DNA of 64,000 nt, from assembly GCF_031755915.1 (NCBI RefSeq), contig NC_083386.1:17345001-17409000 (forward strand), written 5' to 3'. The notes beneath the pieces are model-generated. The model ran no database searches. It had not been told where the DNA came from and saw only the letters and a list, made by a program, of their open reading frames with translations. Shown here in pieces: positions 12,901 to 25,197 of this stretch. The DNA comes from Ziziphus jujuba. Lineage: Eukaryota; Streptophyta; Magnoliopsida; Rosales; Rhamnaceae. The position numbers and the translations under genes are program-made. Each line of letters opens with the position of its first letter. Within the stretch, counting starts at the first letter, position 1.

Positions 12901-14640
12901 ATATATATATATATATATATATTAAACTGTTAATATAAATATTTATTTAAGTTACCCAGCTAGCAGTCCATTGTTCAATTGAAAAAAAAAAAAAAAATGA
13001 AAACAAAAAATTTAAATTAGTTGCATCTTATTTGTTTTCTTTTGTGTTGTTAGTGTTATTTTTTTCCATTTTTTTTAATGAATATCTTTCTAGTGTTTAG
13101 AAACGTGATAATCACATAATAATCTCATAATTTCTTTAAAAAAAATAATAATAATGCTACCAACTAAGCTACTAAGAGATTTATTAAGTGATAAATATTA
13201 TTATATTTTTATCCTATATTTAATTACTTTTATCTTTTAAAAAGTGTACTTATTTATTTTTAGAATACATTTAAAAATGATGCTACATGTATTATCTAGT
13301 CAACAAAAGTACACTCACCATTACTTAATTAGTTAATATATTAATATAATTTAGAAATTGATAAGTGAACTCTTCAAGTATAAATGTTATTAATATAAAC
13401 TAACTAAACAAAATAATGATATATGTACTCTAGGTAATTTTTTTAGCAATATGTTAATAGATTAGATAGTACCTCAAGAATTATTTTATATTAAAATTTC
13501 AACCCAAAAAAATACATATCTTGGTAGACTAATTGATACATCTCACATTACTTAAAAAGAATATTTATTTTACAAATAATGCTAGGTATACTAAGAAATC
13601 TACTAATATATATCTAGTAAGATGATGTAATAGTTGAAATATTCATATAATCTAAATATAAAAAGTAAATTTTTAACATCCTATTTGGATTTTTTCAAAG
13701 TTAGTGTGTGCTGGTGTGAAGATTTGCTTTAAAGACCTCAGTGATGGAATTTGGTGTAGGTTTATGTTGTTGTACCCTAGAGCACAATCATCTAAGGTGT
13801 TAGTCAAGAATGATTGTTGTTGGTTTTTGGTTCTTGGTTCTTGATTTTGTATTTTTTTTTTTTTTTGGGTTTGTTTAGGTTTTGTTTCGGGTTTTAATGG
13901 AGGTTTAGGGTTCTTGAGAAGGTTGTTAGCTTTTGGGAAGAAGAAGAAACCAAAAATGTAGTAGTTGAGAGAGAGAGAGCCAAAAATGTTGTTTTTCAAA
14001 ATCTGTTTTTTTGAATATTTTCTTTTTCAACGTTTTTCATTACAATTTTCATACTTTTAAATACATCAAAAAGACAATAAGGCATGCTGCCATATTGAGC
14101 AATAAATACAAAAGCATTAAAAGTAACCAACCAAGCCAAACTACCTCAACTAACTCTAATCAATGTGCTGGGCATGCAAGAAACCTTCTTTAATGGGCAG
14201 TTCAGCTTGTCTAAGGTATTTGAATTTGAAAACCAGCTCCATTTGACTTGAAAATTGGAGGGAAGCCTTTTTGAATATTAAACTATGTTCTAGCCAAAAA
14301 CCAAATAAAACAAAGTCCATTTACCCATTCAAAAATAATCAAACCCGAGGCAGTTTTGCCTAGTTTTCTGGGCAACAACACTGCACAAGGGTCAGATTGT
14401 TTTGGGCTTAACCCAGCCTTCCCAGCTCCAAATTGGGCCATTCTTTTTTATGCTTCTTCCTCTGCATATCTAGTTTATCATATCCAAAATTCAGGTTCAA
14501 ATCCCAAACCTACTTCAAACGGCATCCAAGGAAGTGGACTTATGTTGCTGGAAATACAATTCCAGCAACTAGACAAAAAAGTCCTTAAGCTAGATAATGA
14601 GCTTAGGGCATTACAAAAAGGATATTGTTCTTAAACATTA
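9971..14640. other. AT-rich intergenic region with simple repeats
   Basis: I find no supportable gene. Contents include A-run plus (CA)n at 10080-10115, a poly-G tract at 10815-10840, (CAA)n at 11162-11186, (TA)n at 12899-12922, and several A/T homopolymers (12465-12479, 12630-12646, 12981-12996, 13853-13866). Open frames at 11037-11231 (-), 11936-12229 (-) and 13673-13999 (-) are low-complexity Lys/Phe/Ile-rich readings of this composition. The frame at 14356-14634 (+) is better balanced but begins with TTG and matches nothing I recognise. Confidence 0.5.
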
Positions 14641-14689
14641 CAAGATAAAATAAAATGCATAAACATAAATAATGTTTGGTCTTTGATGT

Positions 14690-15426
14690 TGCAAAACAAA
14701 GAGTGCAAGTGTAACTGAACTACCTTGCACATTGTGGCAAGATCACCACATTTCAACACTCAGAAAATGAGTGAAAATTATAATAAAGCAGTTGAAGAGA
14801 GAGATGTAGCTTTGCCCAAAAAGAGCCATAGCGTTATGGGAGATGCAGAAAGAACTACAACAGTGCTAAAGAAAGCTACAACACTACGATAAAGTCTAGT
14901 TGCCTGTGAAAACAGAAAGGAAAGTGCTGTAGTGTTGTGGTGAGGAACAACCAACACTACATAGAAGGCATTGCTACAACAGTACTACTACAACGCATAG
15001 TTTAGAAGAGAAAGCCACAGCACCCATTGTATAGGGCTACGACACTACAGCAAATTTTTTGAGGTCGTTAATTTTTTGTCAATTTTATCCTTGGTTTAAA
15101 GAGTTCTGTTGTGCCCTAAGTTTGTTGTGTGATATTCTGAGTTTGTGAAATTTAGAGATAGCTTAAGGAGGTTCAGACAAAAAATGAACAAGAGAGAGTT
15201 CTTACTATTATTATAATACCTCCAAGTTTGATAGTGGATTTTGAGTAGATGTGTTTTGTGAACGTAGGGATCACGTTGATCGTTGAATCACATTAAAAAT
15301 TTATTGTCTTATCTTTCATTTTTATTGTTTTGTGTGTGTGCTTTGATATATTATTTCATTGATTTCTCTTTGTCATCAATTCCAAGATCCTAAAGAATTG
15401 GATAGACCTCAATTTTTCCCCTAACA
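14690..15426 (+). repeat. Probable 5' LTR of a decayed copia element
   Basis: The right end is well supported: '...ccctaaca' at 15419-15426, followed directly by a PBS. The preceding 200 bp show a typical copia R/U5 layout, with 'gatagtggattttgag' (15230) and 'cgttgaatcacatta' (15280). The left end is a guess at a TG near 14690. The middle (14850-15060) is unusual for the recurrence of 'ctacaacactac'-like words in both orientations. Confidence 0.5.
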
Positions 15427-15428
15427 AT

Positions 15429-15440
15429 TGGTATTGGAGC
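15429..15440 (+). other. Primer-binding site, tRNA-iMet type (copia)
   Basis: 'tggtattggagc' differs from the common plant PBS TGGTATCAGAGC at two positions and lies 2 bp after the LTR end CA. It precedes a recognisable copia gag, so the role is clear, although the element is dead. Confidence 0.75.
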
Positions 15441-15529
15441 TTGGTTCGGCTAATAGATCTCCGGCATAGAAATTTTGATTCAAGTGGTGGATTCAAAGAA
15501 AGATTCAAAGATTGAATTTCGGGCATTAG

Positions 15530-17855
15530 AAAATATAGATGGAGGATTACCTTTATCAGAAGGATATGTATTTGTCTTTGGGTTAGAAACCAAAAGCAAA
15601 GAAATAAGAATAATGGGATTTGCTTGATCTCAAAGACTTAGGTGTAATTAGGCTAACATTTTCAAAATAGCTGGTCTTCAACATTAAAGCTTAGAATACA
15701 ATAGCATCTCTCATGAAAGTCTTATCCAATATGGAAGAACAATCTTTTACCGCTAATAAGGTATACCTTGTCAAAAGACTTTTTAATTTAAAGATGCCTA
15801 AAAGAAGTAATTTTAAAAGCACTTGAACAAATTTAATGAGATAACAGATCAATTAAATTATGTAGCCTTATTGATCATTGGACAATTGCCTAATTGTTGG
15901 AAGGTTATTGTCACTTCAATTAATGGCTCTTTTGGAAAATCTAAATTGAAATTTTCATAGGTTGTGGATATGATCATGACTAAAGAGATTAGAAGGCGTC
16001 GACACCAAAAGCCACAAAGAAGTTGGACATTGAACATTGAAACTGTGGAAAATTTGGGCAATACAAGGCACAGTATAGAGCCCTTAAGAAGGATGGCGAT
16101 AGCAATAAGGCAAAGGTTTGTGTTAAAGGATTTAAATGATACTCTGATTTGTTCAGTGGAAAGTAAAACTTAGTCTTGGTTTCTTGATTTGAGGGTGTCA
16201 TTCCATGCTACCTCATGAAAAGAATTTCTGGAAGACTATATTTTAGATCATTTGGGTAAGATTTATCTAGGTGATGATTAGGCACGTGATATTGTTGGTA
16301 GTGGAGTTGTGAAACTTAAGCTGAACGGGTCAGTTTGGAAGCTACATAATTTAAGACATGACTTCAATAATAGGAAGAATTTAATATCCATTAGCTAGTT
16401 GGCAGAGGAGGGATAGTTGACAACATTTGCAGGAGACAAGTGGAAGATTTTCGAAAATGGCTCATGCAAGAAGGTTTCTTAGATTGGCTGAGAGTATAGA
16501 GGAGTTCAATTTATGGCATTAGAGACTTAGCTACATGAGCGAGAAGGGGGTGAAAATCATGCAATCAAATGGGAAAGCTACTGGATCCTAAAGTTAGTGG
16601 ATATTGATATGCATGAGAGCTACATCTAAGAAAGCATGACACAGTTAGCTTCAAAAGTATTAGTGGAATTCTAAAGGATAAGAAGCTTTCGCTAATGTAT
16701 ATAATGTATGAAGACCTATTTCAGTTTTGTCATTAGGAGGTAAGTCATATTTTGTAACCTTTATTGATGACCATTTGTGAAAATTTTAGGTTTATTTTCT
16801 AAGATAGAAATCAAAGGTGTTTGAGGTGTTCAAGAAGTGGAAAGCTATAGTGGAGAATGAAATAGGGTTGAAAATCAACAAGTTGTGGTTAGACAATGGT
16901 GGTGAATATAAAAACATCAAGCCAAGAATTTCTACTATGAGCAAGAAATCAAGCTAAAGAGAACTATGCTAAGGAATGCCACAGGGGGATGGTGTAGTAG
17001 AACAAATGAATAGAACGTTAACTGAAAAAGCCAAAAGCATGAGGTTGCATGTAGGCTTGCCAAAGTAGTTTTGGGCAGAAGTAGTCAATAGAGTAGTATC
17101 AACATAGGACCATCAATACCATTGGAGCATAGAATATTAGAGGAGGCATAGAATGGGAAAAAGGTTAGTCTTTCTTATTTGAGGGTATTTGGATGTGTGT
17201 CTTATATGCACATTAGTGATTAAGTTAGGAGCAAACTGGATGCCAAATTATAAAGGTGCACATTTACTAGGTATGGTGGAGATGATCTTGAATATAAACT
17301 CTGGGATAAGTAGAATAGAAAAATCATCAAAAGTAGAGATGTAGTCTTCAATGAAAAGGTTATGTACAAGAACAAAGATGCTTCAAATCGTACAAGGTTG
17401 GTAAATTCTGAATCTACTTTTGAGCTTGATGATAATGATGTCCTTGCAAACATAGTAAGCAGTCTGGACAGGCTTATCAAGATAAAAAAAGGTAGATGTG
17501 CAAGTTAAAGAAATTGATTCACAAAGCCAGTGCATAAAAACTGGAGCAACCACAGGAACTAGTTCCACTCAAAAGATCCAATGGACCACATAAACCAAAT
17601 AGGAAGTATATGAACTATCTATTATTGAGAGATGGTGAAGAGGCCGAGTACTATGATGAAGCATGTCGGGTGATTGCAGCTAATCACCGAGTACTATGAT
17701 AAAACTACATTGAAATTTTCTCACTAATGATAAAACTGACAATGATCAATTCAGTTTTGAGTATTATTGCAGCTAAAGATCTTCATCTAGAGTAGCTAGA
17801 TGTGAAGATATTATTTCTTCATGGTGATTTGGAGGAGAAGATATACATGCAAATA
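15530..17855 (+). pseudogene. Decayed Ty1-copia polyprotein (gag, protease, integrase, start of RT)
   Basis: Many stops and frameshifts interrupt a collinear copia polyprotein. Gag words are 'LDLKDLGVIRLTFS' (about 15625) and 'ITDQLNYVALLIIGQLPNCW' (about 15845-15900), then 'KSKLKFS' and 'MIMTKEIRRRRHQKPQ'. The protease-like block around 16175-16410 has 'SWFLDLRVSFHAT', where copia normally has DSGAS(C)H, and 'KNLISIS'. The integrase core shows 'FVTFIDDH' (about 16755), 'WLDNGGEYKN' (about 16890) and 'LSYLRVFGCVSYMH' (about 17170). RT begins at about 17755 with 'AAKDLHLE' and '[18 protein letters not shown]', then stops at the junction with the gypsy fragment. The rest of RT, RNase H and the 3' LTR are missing. 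It cannot transpose. Confidence 0.8.
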
Positions 17856-18492
17856 TTCCTCCCAAGTTCTTAAATTCCTACTAATTAATGCTCTTAACAA
17901 TGCAAACAAAATTCTATTCACTACTTCAGTTTGACCATCAGTTTGTGGACAAAAAGTAGTTGAAAATAAGAGTTTAGTCCATAACTTAGCCGACAATATT
18001 TTCTAAAAATAACTTTAAGAACTTAGCATCTCTATCGAAAACAATTGTCTTAGGCATATCATGAAGTCTCACCACTTCCTTAAAGAACAAGTTAGCTATA
18101 TGAGATGCATCATCAGTTTTATTATATGCAATAAAATGTGTCATCTTAGAAAACCTATCAACTATCACAAAAATTGAATCTTTTTCCATCTTAGACCTAG
18201 ACAAACCAAATACAAAATCCATAGACAAATCGACCCACGAATGTGATGGAATCGGCAATGACATGTACAAGTTGTGCTGTTTTAATTTGGACTTTGATTT
18301 CCAACACTTTAAACACCTTCCACATATCCTCTCCAGATCTTTCCTCATATTCGACCAATAAAAATATTCTTGCAATATGAATAAAGTTTTTACAACACCA
18401 AAGTGTCCCATTAAGCCCTCATCATGACCCTTCCTAATTAACAATTCTCTAATGCTACAATTAGGTACACCAAGTTCACTTTCCCGAAACAA
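17855..18492 (-). pseudogene. Ty3-gypsy integrase remnant (chromovirus-like)
   Basis: Minus-strand readings give an HHCC zinc-binding region ('HDEGLMGH' followed by 'CGRCLKC') and the catalytic core with 'LSMDFVFGL', 'DSIFVIVDRFSKMTHF' and 'TIVFDRDAKF'. After a frameshift near 17995 comes '[12 protein letters not shown]'. The first two Asp of the DDE triad are visible. The C-terminal domain is absent because the fragment ends at about 17855, against copia RT. Wording such as 'KTDDASHIANLFFKEVVRLH' is typical of CRM/Reina-type chromoviruses. That lineage call is an inference. Confidence 0.8.
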
Positions 18493-18614
18493 ATACCCTT
18501 AAACAATATAAAATTTATCATAGCCATGCTTAGCTCAATTTCTACATATTTTGCCAAAGTGACTATCATGCTCATAAATTTATTTTAATTGTGTAAAACC
18601 AAACAATCTAGCAT

Positions 18615-18881
18615 CTAAGGTTGAAAATAATATATATCTTCGGGATAATACATCGGAAACCACGTTTCCTTCTCTTTTTTGTAGCAAATGACATAAGGAT
18701 AAGTCTCAATGAATTCAATCCATCTTCCATGCCTTCGATTGAGATTCCATTGGCCTTTGATGTGCTTCAATGATTCATGATCCATGTGAATCACAAATTC
18801 CTTCGGCATTAAATAATATTGCCATGTTTCTAAAGCTCGAACCAAAGCATACATCTTTTTATTGTAGGTTGGATACTTCAA
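18615..18881 (-). pseudogene. Ty3-gypsy RNase H remnant
   Basis: Minus-strand frame with '[20 protein letters not shown]', '[12 protein letters not shown]' and '[20 protein letters not shown]'. This is the RNase H C-terminal half that follows RT in gypsy pol. In the family the pattern is Y-x-x-x-x-K-E-x-x-A...D-H; here the usual Glu is replaced ('NKKMYAL'). It sits between the RT at 19292-19753 and integrase at 17855-18492, in pol order. Stops separate the pieces. Confidence 0.8.
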
Positions 18882-19291
18882 TGTTGCTCAATTTAACTGC
18901 TCACTAAAGTAGGCTATAGGTCTTCCATCTTGCGTCAATACAGTTCCAATACCTATACCCAAAGTATCACATTCAATTTCAAAAGTATTAACGAAATTAG
19001 GTAAAACTAATAAATGAGCATTAGTTAATTTTTCTTTCAACAAATTAAATGACTTCTCTTGTGCTTTTCCTCATCGAAATCCAACATTCTTCTTGATAAT
19101 TTCGATCAAAGGTGTTGCAATGGTGCTAAAATCTTGACAAATCTCCTATAAAAACTAGCCAAATAATGAAAACTCCTTACTTGGGTAATACTAGTAGGTT
19201 TCGGCCACTCTTGTATAGCTTTGACCTTGGATTGGTCAACTGTAATATTACCCTAAGCACTTACACAAAATCCTAAAAATACAAGCTCATT

Positions 19292-19753
19292 TTAGTAAAA
19301 ATCACACTTTTTAATATTAGCAAACCATCTTTCCTTCCTAAGTTGTCCTACATGATCATCTAAATATCGAGTATATACAAGAATATCGTCAAAGTAAACA
19401 ACCAAAAATTTTCCAATAAACGGATGCATAACATGGTTCATTAATCTCATGAAAATGCTAGGTGCATTAGTTAAACCAAAAGGCATTACTAACCACTTAT
19501 ACAAACCATACTTAGTTTTAAATGCAGTTTTCCACTCATTTCCTTCTTTTATTCTAATTTGATGATACCCACTTCTAATATCAATTTTAGAAAACATGCA
19601 TGCACCATATAATTTATCAAGCATATCATCTAATCTAGGAATAGGATGCCTATACTTAATGGTTATATTATTAATAGCCCTACAATCTACACACATACGC
19701 CATGATCCATCTTTCTTAGGTACTAACAAAACATGGACAATACATGAACTCAT
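19292..19753 (-). pseudogene. Ty3-gypsy reverse transcriptase remnant
   Basis: A 153-residue open stretch on the minus strand is the best preserved part of this element. It keeps '[19 protein letters not shown]', '[18 protein letters not shown]', '[15 protein letters not shown]', '[20 protein letters not shown]', and the catalytic box 'YFDDILVYT' (YxDD form). RT fingers and palm are therefore recognisable. Continuation into the thumb and RNase H is broken by stops to the left (19010-19290). This is a plant retrotransposon remnant. Confidence 0.85.
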
Positions 19754-20560
19754 GCTTTCTCTAATATATCATTTTTCAAGCAATTCATTTATCTGGCTTT
19801 GTAGTTCCTTTATCTCCTTGAAATTACTTCTACATGCAGGCCTATTAGGAATTGTAGCTCTAGAAATAAAATTAATTTGATATTCAATCTCTCAAAGAGG
19901 TAGTAAACCACTAGAAATCTCCTCCGGAAAGACATCATCAAATTCTTACATAAGAGAAGATATAGAACTTGGCAATACAAGCTTTTCAAAGTTATCTAGA
20001 TGATTTAAATTAGCATATTTAAACATCATGACTAGCATAGGTTTATTACCTAAAAATGCCTTTTTAACCTCACCTTGGCTAAGATAAAAAAATTTCTTTT
20101 TCTTCTCTCTCCTCTCTTTCTCACTCTCAGATTTCTCTTTCCCTTTAACACTTTCGGCTTTCTCTCTTTCCCTTTAACACTCTCGGCTTTCTCTATTTTT
20201 CTTTCACTCTTGGCTTCCTCTCTTTTTTCCCCCTCAATCTCAGGTTTAGAAAGCTTACCTTGGTTGTGTGGTTTGACCTTGTTTTTTTATTTGATAGATG
20301 AAGCTATGGGTGGCATGCTTGCCTTCTCCTTTTGTCATTTGGCCTCCCTCCTTTGTTGCATTTGTAATTAATTTTTAAGTACTTTTTTAGGTGTGAATGG
20401 CTCAAGCCTAATCTTGTTTTTTTTAAATTGGAATACAATGGCATTTTCTCAACCATAATGTATGGTATCCTTTTCAAATTGTCATGGTCTTTCCAACAAA
20501 ATGTGATCAATATGCATAAGTACAACATCACATATAACCACATTCACATATTTATCAATA

Positions 20561-20800
20561 CTAAACTTTACCTTGACTTGTTTTTACTTTCATCTTTCCA
20601 CTGTTATTAAGCCATTGAAGTCTATATGGTTTGGGATGTTTGATCATTGTTAAACCTAATATCTCCACCACAACATTACTAATAACATTGGCACAACTTC
20701 CACTATCAATAATTATACTACAAATATTACCTTGAATGTCACATCTAGTATGGAAGATGTTTTTCCTTAGTACTTGATCTTCATCCTTGTACACGGTCAA
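20561..20800 (-). pseudogene. Ty3-gypsy aspartic protease remnant
   Basis: The frame contains 'IIIDSGSCANVIS', the DSG active-site signature of retropepsins (DSGxxxN form common in plant gypsy elements), preceded by 'FHTRCDIQGN'. It lies between the gag zinc knuckle (about 21010) and RT (19753), in normal gag-PR-RT order. Both ends are open to frameshifts. Confidence 0.8.
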
Positions 20801-20806
20801 TACTCT

Positions 20807-21650
20807 TCATGCCACCAAACTCAATTCGCCCCTTGAAGCTTTTAAAGTCTCGGGTTCATCTTGTTCTTCATCTTCAATTTCTTCCTCAACAAGTTCGGTT
20901 TCATCTTCTGATCCCTCACTTTCAAATTCCAACTCTCCATTACCTTTCAGCATCCTAATTCTTTTATTTGAGCATTGATAGACAATATATCCTTGGCCCT
21001 GACACTTAAAACACACAATATCACAGGTTCTAGATGGTTTAGGATTAGCTTTACCTTTGGATTTTTGTGTTTGTGCAGGTTGGGTTCTTGTATTTCTTCT
21101 TGGCCGATTGGAGCTCTCCCTTTCTAGTTTCGATTTTGGCCTTGATTCAAACACGGGGTTGCTTCTCCAAACACTTGAGCTTGACCTCTTGCTACTTAAA
21201 AGCCCTCCAAACCATGAGCTAGTACCCCTCCTCTTGAATTGGTTTTTAATTTTGATGGCAACATGTAGCATCTCTTCCAACTCCACATATTGTTGTAATT
21301 CCACTTAGTTGGCAATCTCTTGGTCTAATCCTCCAAGAAACCTAGGCACTATTACTTCATGATCTTCATTCATGCTCAAGCTCATCATGAGCATCTCTAT
21401 CTACTTGTAGTAGTCCTCCACCGACCTACTTCCTTGTGATAAAGATTGTAATCTTTGATGCAACATTCTATGGTAATGGCTTGGTACAAACCTTTTCCTC
21501 ATGGCTCCTTTCATTTGTTGCCAAGTGGTTAGTAGTTCATTACCAACTCTTCTTTGGGTACCTTGCTCATTATTCCACCATTGTAATGCATAATGTCCAA
21601 ATTCCAAAGCGGCCAACTCAACTCTTTTAGCCTCTGAATAGTATTGTATT
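20807..21650 (-). pseudogene. Ty3-gypsy gag remnant with altered zinc knuckle
   Basis: Two minus-strand frames make up the gag. At 21401-21616 is the retrotransposon gag core ('YALQWWNNEQ', 'TWQQMKGAMRKRFVP', 'LSQGSRSVEDYYK'). At 20807-21304 is the linker with basic and Ser-rich tracts, then a zinc knuckle 'CFKCQGQGYIVYQC', then an acidic tail. The knuckle has the CX2CX4-X-X4C spacing, but the usual His is Tyr. The N-terminal half of gag, the PBS and the 5' LTR are missing to the right of about 21650. Confidence 0.8.
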
Positions 21651-22439
21651 AAGTAGTATTTCTTAACTTATGATTATATTATTATCATATTAGATTTCTT
21701 TTGTAATTTTATGCATCAATTTTTGTTTCATGGTTATGTGTTTTTTAATTTTAATCATGGTCTTCTATATAAGTATCATGCAAGATTTTGTAAAATTTCT
21801 CTTTAAGATTCAAAGTCTTTCCAATTATTAATTTTTTTTCTATCAGCAAATAGATCATATGTTTAGTGTAAACGACATATAAATACTTTATTATAAACAA
21901 TCTAAACATATGATCATTAACTCTTCTTTTTGTGAGTTCTTATTTATTGATCAATCATCATTAGAATGTACCTATTACAGAAACTTCTGAGATCACTATA
22001 TGAAAGTTTATACAATACTTCTCCATATTTTTTCAAAAACGAGAACTATTATGCCGTAAAAAATGTAGCATGCTAACATTATATCCTTATTTATGACAAA
22101 TTTATGCTATATTGTACATAGTTTTGTTAAATATTTATCACTTTAGTTTTTTGATTGTATATTGTTAAATTTTAATCATTTAAGATTGTCTTTTTCTATT
22201 TTACAATAATATATGGTTTTTATATATAAAATTCCTTTGACCTAAAAGTTCTTTTAATTATTATTTTCTTTTCCAATTTACCATATATTTAATATGATAG
22301 TCATATTGTATTTACAATACGAAATTATTATAATGAAATTATAATGTATATATTACAAATATTATTGTAACCACTATATGAAATTATAGGATATTTTATG
22401 ATTTTTTTTCAAAAAAAATTTGAATGGTATAAATACGCC
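21651..22439. other. AT-rich intergenic DNA, nothing recognisable
   Basis: No open frame of interest, no clear repeat structure and no similarity to other parts of the window that I can see. It separates the truncated gypsy gag from the long LTR starting at about 22440. Confidence 0.5.
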
Positions 22440-23885
22440 ATACTAATTTTAATTTTCAGATGTCCAAAATTTTGAAACTTTGATCGAGTTTGACTAACTT
22501 GACTGTTTAATGATCCCAATTTTGAGTTTTTGTATGATTAATATTTTTATTTGACCAGTATACCATTACGTAAAGTACATCGATACAAGTTCATAGATTA
22601 GCAATATGCCAAATTTTAAGTTACAGATAAAAAATTATGGTTTTTGAAAATTTTATACATAAGTTTTATATCAGTTTCAAAACCTATCCCACAATTTTAT
22701 CCACTAGTGACCCAAGACACTATATAAGTATTGGTAAGCATGCCCAACAATGAAAAAAATTCCAAAATACCCTTTTTGTCTCACAAACTACAGAAACCTC
22801 AACCTAGATCCATGGGTTCGAATCGAGTCAACCCAAACCCGTTTTAACACCAGCTAGGTAAAGTCGATTTTAATCACTTTTTGACCAACATAATGCCACA
22901 TGCGCTGGCCACCATGTAAGCCCATCTCTGAGTGACCAAATAGCTAAATTTCTAGCCAAACCATTGACTGACAAACCGAGATCAGCATTTGAAGTCGATA
23001 GTAGCTGTTTGGTATTTTTATATTAATTGGCCATTTATTGGCCATTCTAGGCTAACCCATAACCTCCTCCCATTTTTGACCTTCTAAATCCAATCCTATA
23101 CTCTATTTACTAAGATTCCTAATAGTTTGAGAGATTTATCAACAGAAAGTTTGACTGAATTTAGCAACAAATCTTTTGGCCATCTATGATACTTTGGATT
23201 AAGGTGAGCACACCATTGTATTCTTTGTCTCTCAGGCTTTCCATTGATATAAAGTGTTTATAAATTTTGGAAGTCTTTTAATAATTTTTACATGTTTGTT
23301 TTAATCATTAAATATCATGCAAAATTTGGATGCATATGGACAAAAATTGATCAAATTGGACAAAATTAAAATTACAGTAATGGTCCAAAATTGTTTTATG
23401 CATATATGAATATCTGCTTTTACAGATATGCATTATCATTTTATAAGACTTTTGACAAGATTTTAAATGGTCCAAACTCTGATGAGGTCATAGTTGATTT
23501 GTGAATCATGGTATTTAAATATGTTGGTTTTTGAATTGAGGTTTTAATCATTTTGAAAAATAATTGATTTTGGAAAAGTGGATTGAAAATTATATGTTTT
23601 TAAGCATGTTTAAGTGTTTTATATTTTTAAGTGTTTAAAAATAATTTAATATGATATAAATTTCACAGTGGTATTTATGTTTGAGCTTGAAATGATGATT
23701 TACAAGTAATGGAATATTTAAATAAACAGTTAGATTTGAATATGAAAGTAAGCTTTATGGTACAGTATTGTTTGGAAAAATATGATCTTACAAGGATTGT
23801 TTTATGGACATTGTACTGTTATTTTTAATTGATGTACTATATAGTACCAGTATTTTGATTACGTATTATACTATAGTATGTAGAT

Positions 23886-24065
23886 GTGCCACGATGCCTG
23901 TAGTATGCTAAGGGTTGTGAGGTTAGGTTCATCCAACAAGTTCATTATTGTCATGATACCTTTCGTACACTAAAGGTCTTGAGATGGATTCATCCCGCAG
24001 ATTTATATTGTCATGATACCTTTAAGATGCTAAGGGTTGTGAAGTGGGTTCATCTCATAGGTTTT
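23886..24065 (+). repeat. Three ~62-bp tandem subrepeats in the LTR
   Basis: Units start near 23888, 23949 and 24008, each with '(t)catgatacctttc/g.a..ctaa.ggt.gtgag' followed by 'gttcatc'. The other LTR of the element has the same array at about 33655-33811, with the third unit shortened. Subrepeats like these are common in the U3 promoter part of long LTRs. Any regulatory role here is an inference. Confidence 0.65.
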
Positions 24066-25197
24066 TGATGAGAATCCGCCTATACCCATACAACCGACTA
24101 CTCGCTAGGGTGCTGATCCTATACAACTAAAGATGGGACCAATCACATGGGTATAAGCTAAGAGATTTAAGGAAAACCTAATTAGTTTCATACAATGTGT
24201 TATTGATTCTTAAGAGGGCATGATAATACCCGAAGATCCAAAGCCCATTTTATGCATCCAAGTTATGAAAGTAGACATGGACTCGGGAAGCTGTTTTAGT
24301 ATATCTATGGACTCTGGGCAGCAAAGAATAAATTTTTTTGACTTATGAACTAGATTGAGCACTCCAAGGGACCATAAAATCATATCAAGGTAGAAGCAAA
24401 AGCATTCAAAGCCATCATTTGCATGTGGAGTTCAATATGGCCAAATTTAAGTGCTTTTTGCGCTAACTATGCTCTTTCTTGTTGTTCAAGCAAGTTTTTC
24501 TTATTCCAATCAAGGACAACGTATGTGAATCAATATTAATCCTATTTGGCAACCTAAATGGCATATTGGAGCTGATTTGGAGCCTAAACTAGATGGTGAT
24601 TAGAGAAAGACAACTTAGTTGTAAAACTAGTCAACTAGTTTTCTAATCTGAAATTTAACTTTTGGTTTAGGAAATTAGCCTTTTATTATGATTTTTATTT
24701 ATTTATTGCTGGAAAAAATACTTTAGGAAGGTTGATACTATATTATTTTGGCTGTAAATTAATTAATTCCTATTTCCAAATTAAAGAATTAATTAATCCA
24801 ATTTAGATTATGAAAGTAAGGAAATTTGGCCACATATTGTTTCCTAAACCTATGGCCGGTTTCCTAAGGTGATTTAGGGTTTTTGTTTTGTAAACCTTAG
24901 CTTATTTAAGGACTTATTTTTCAATGAAAATGTATCTTAGATATTATTCAAAAATTTATCTGTGAGAAAAGAATTCTCTTTATTCTCTTTGAATATCTAA
25001 AACACTTAATAGAGATCAAGTGTTTTAGTTTGAATTATCAATAGGACCACCATCACCTATTGTGGCGTCTTCATCATATACCAAAATTTCTAATTACAAG
25101 TGATTAGGGGTAAAGGTAACCATTAGAATCGGAATTTAATTTCGATCCGGACTAGTATAATACGAGTTTAGGAGCAAGTCGACCTAGGTTCGTATCG
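24066..25197 (+). mobile_element. Solo LTR A (1132 bp) nested in the 5' Tekay-like LTR
   Basis: It starts TGATGAGAATCC and ends GTATCG. It is flanked by 'gtttt' (24061-24065) and 'gtttc' (25198-25202), a one-mismatch 5-bp TSD. The paralogous LTR at about 33815 shows the uninterrupted 'ataggttttt...ctttta' site. It has exactly the same length as solo LTR C (62143-63274). The first 150 bp encode, with stops, a 'GPIT..-AKRFKE' motif, the C-terminal tail of chromovirus pol. A TATA-like 'cttatttaag' lies near 24900. No internal domain is present, so this is a solo LTR left by LTR-LTR recombination. Confidence 0.75.

Noticed and set aside
13673..13999. 108-residue minus-strand frame rich in Lys, Pro, Gln and Asn
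   Set aside because: Low-complexity N-terminal half created by a poly-T tract on the + strand, no domain recognised and no splice context. It might be a gene fragment, but I cannot support it.
14356..14634. 92-residue + strand frame with balanced composition
   Set aside because: No ATG start, no recognised domain, and it adjoins the copia LTR. Left as unassigned.
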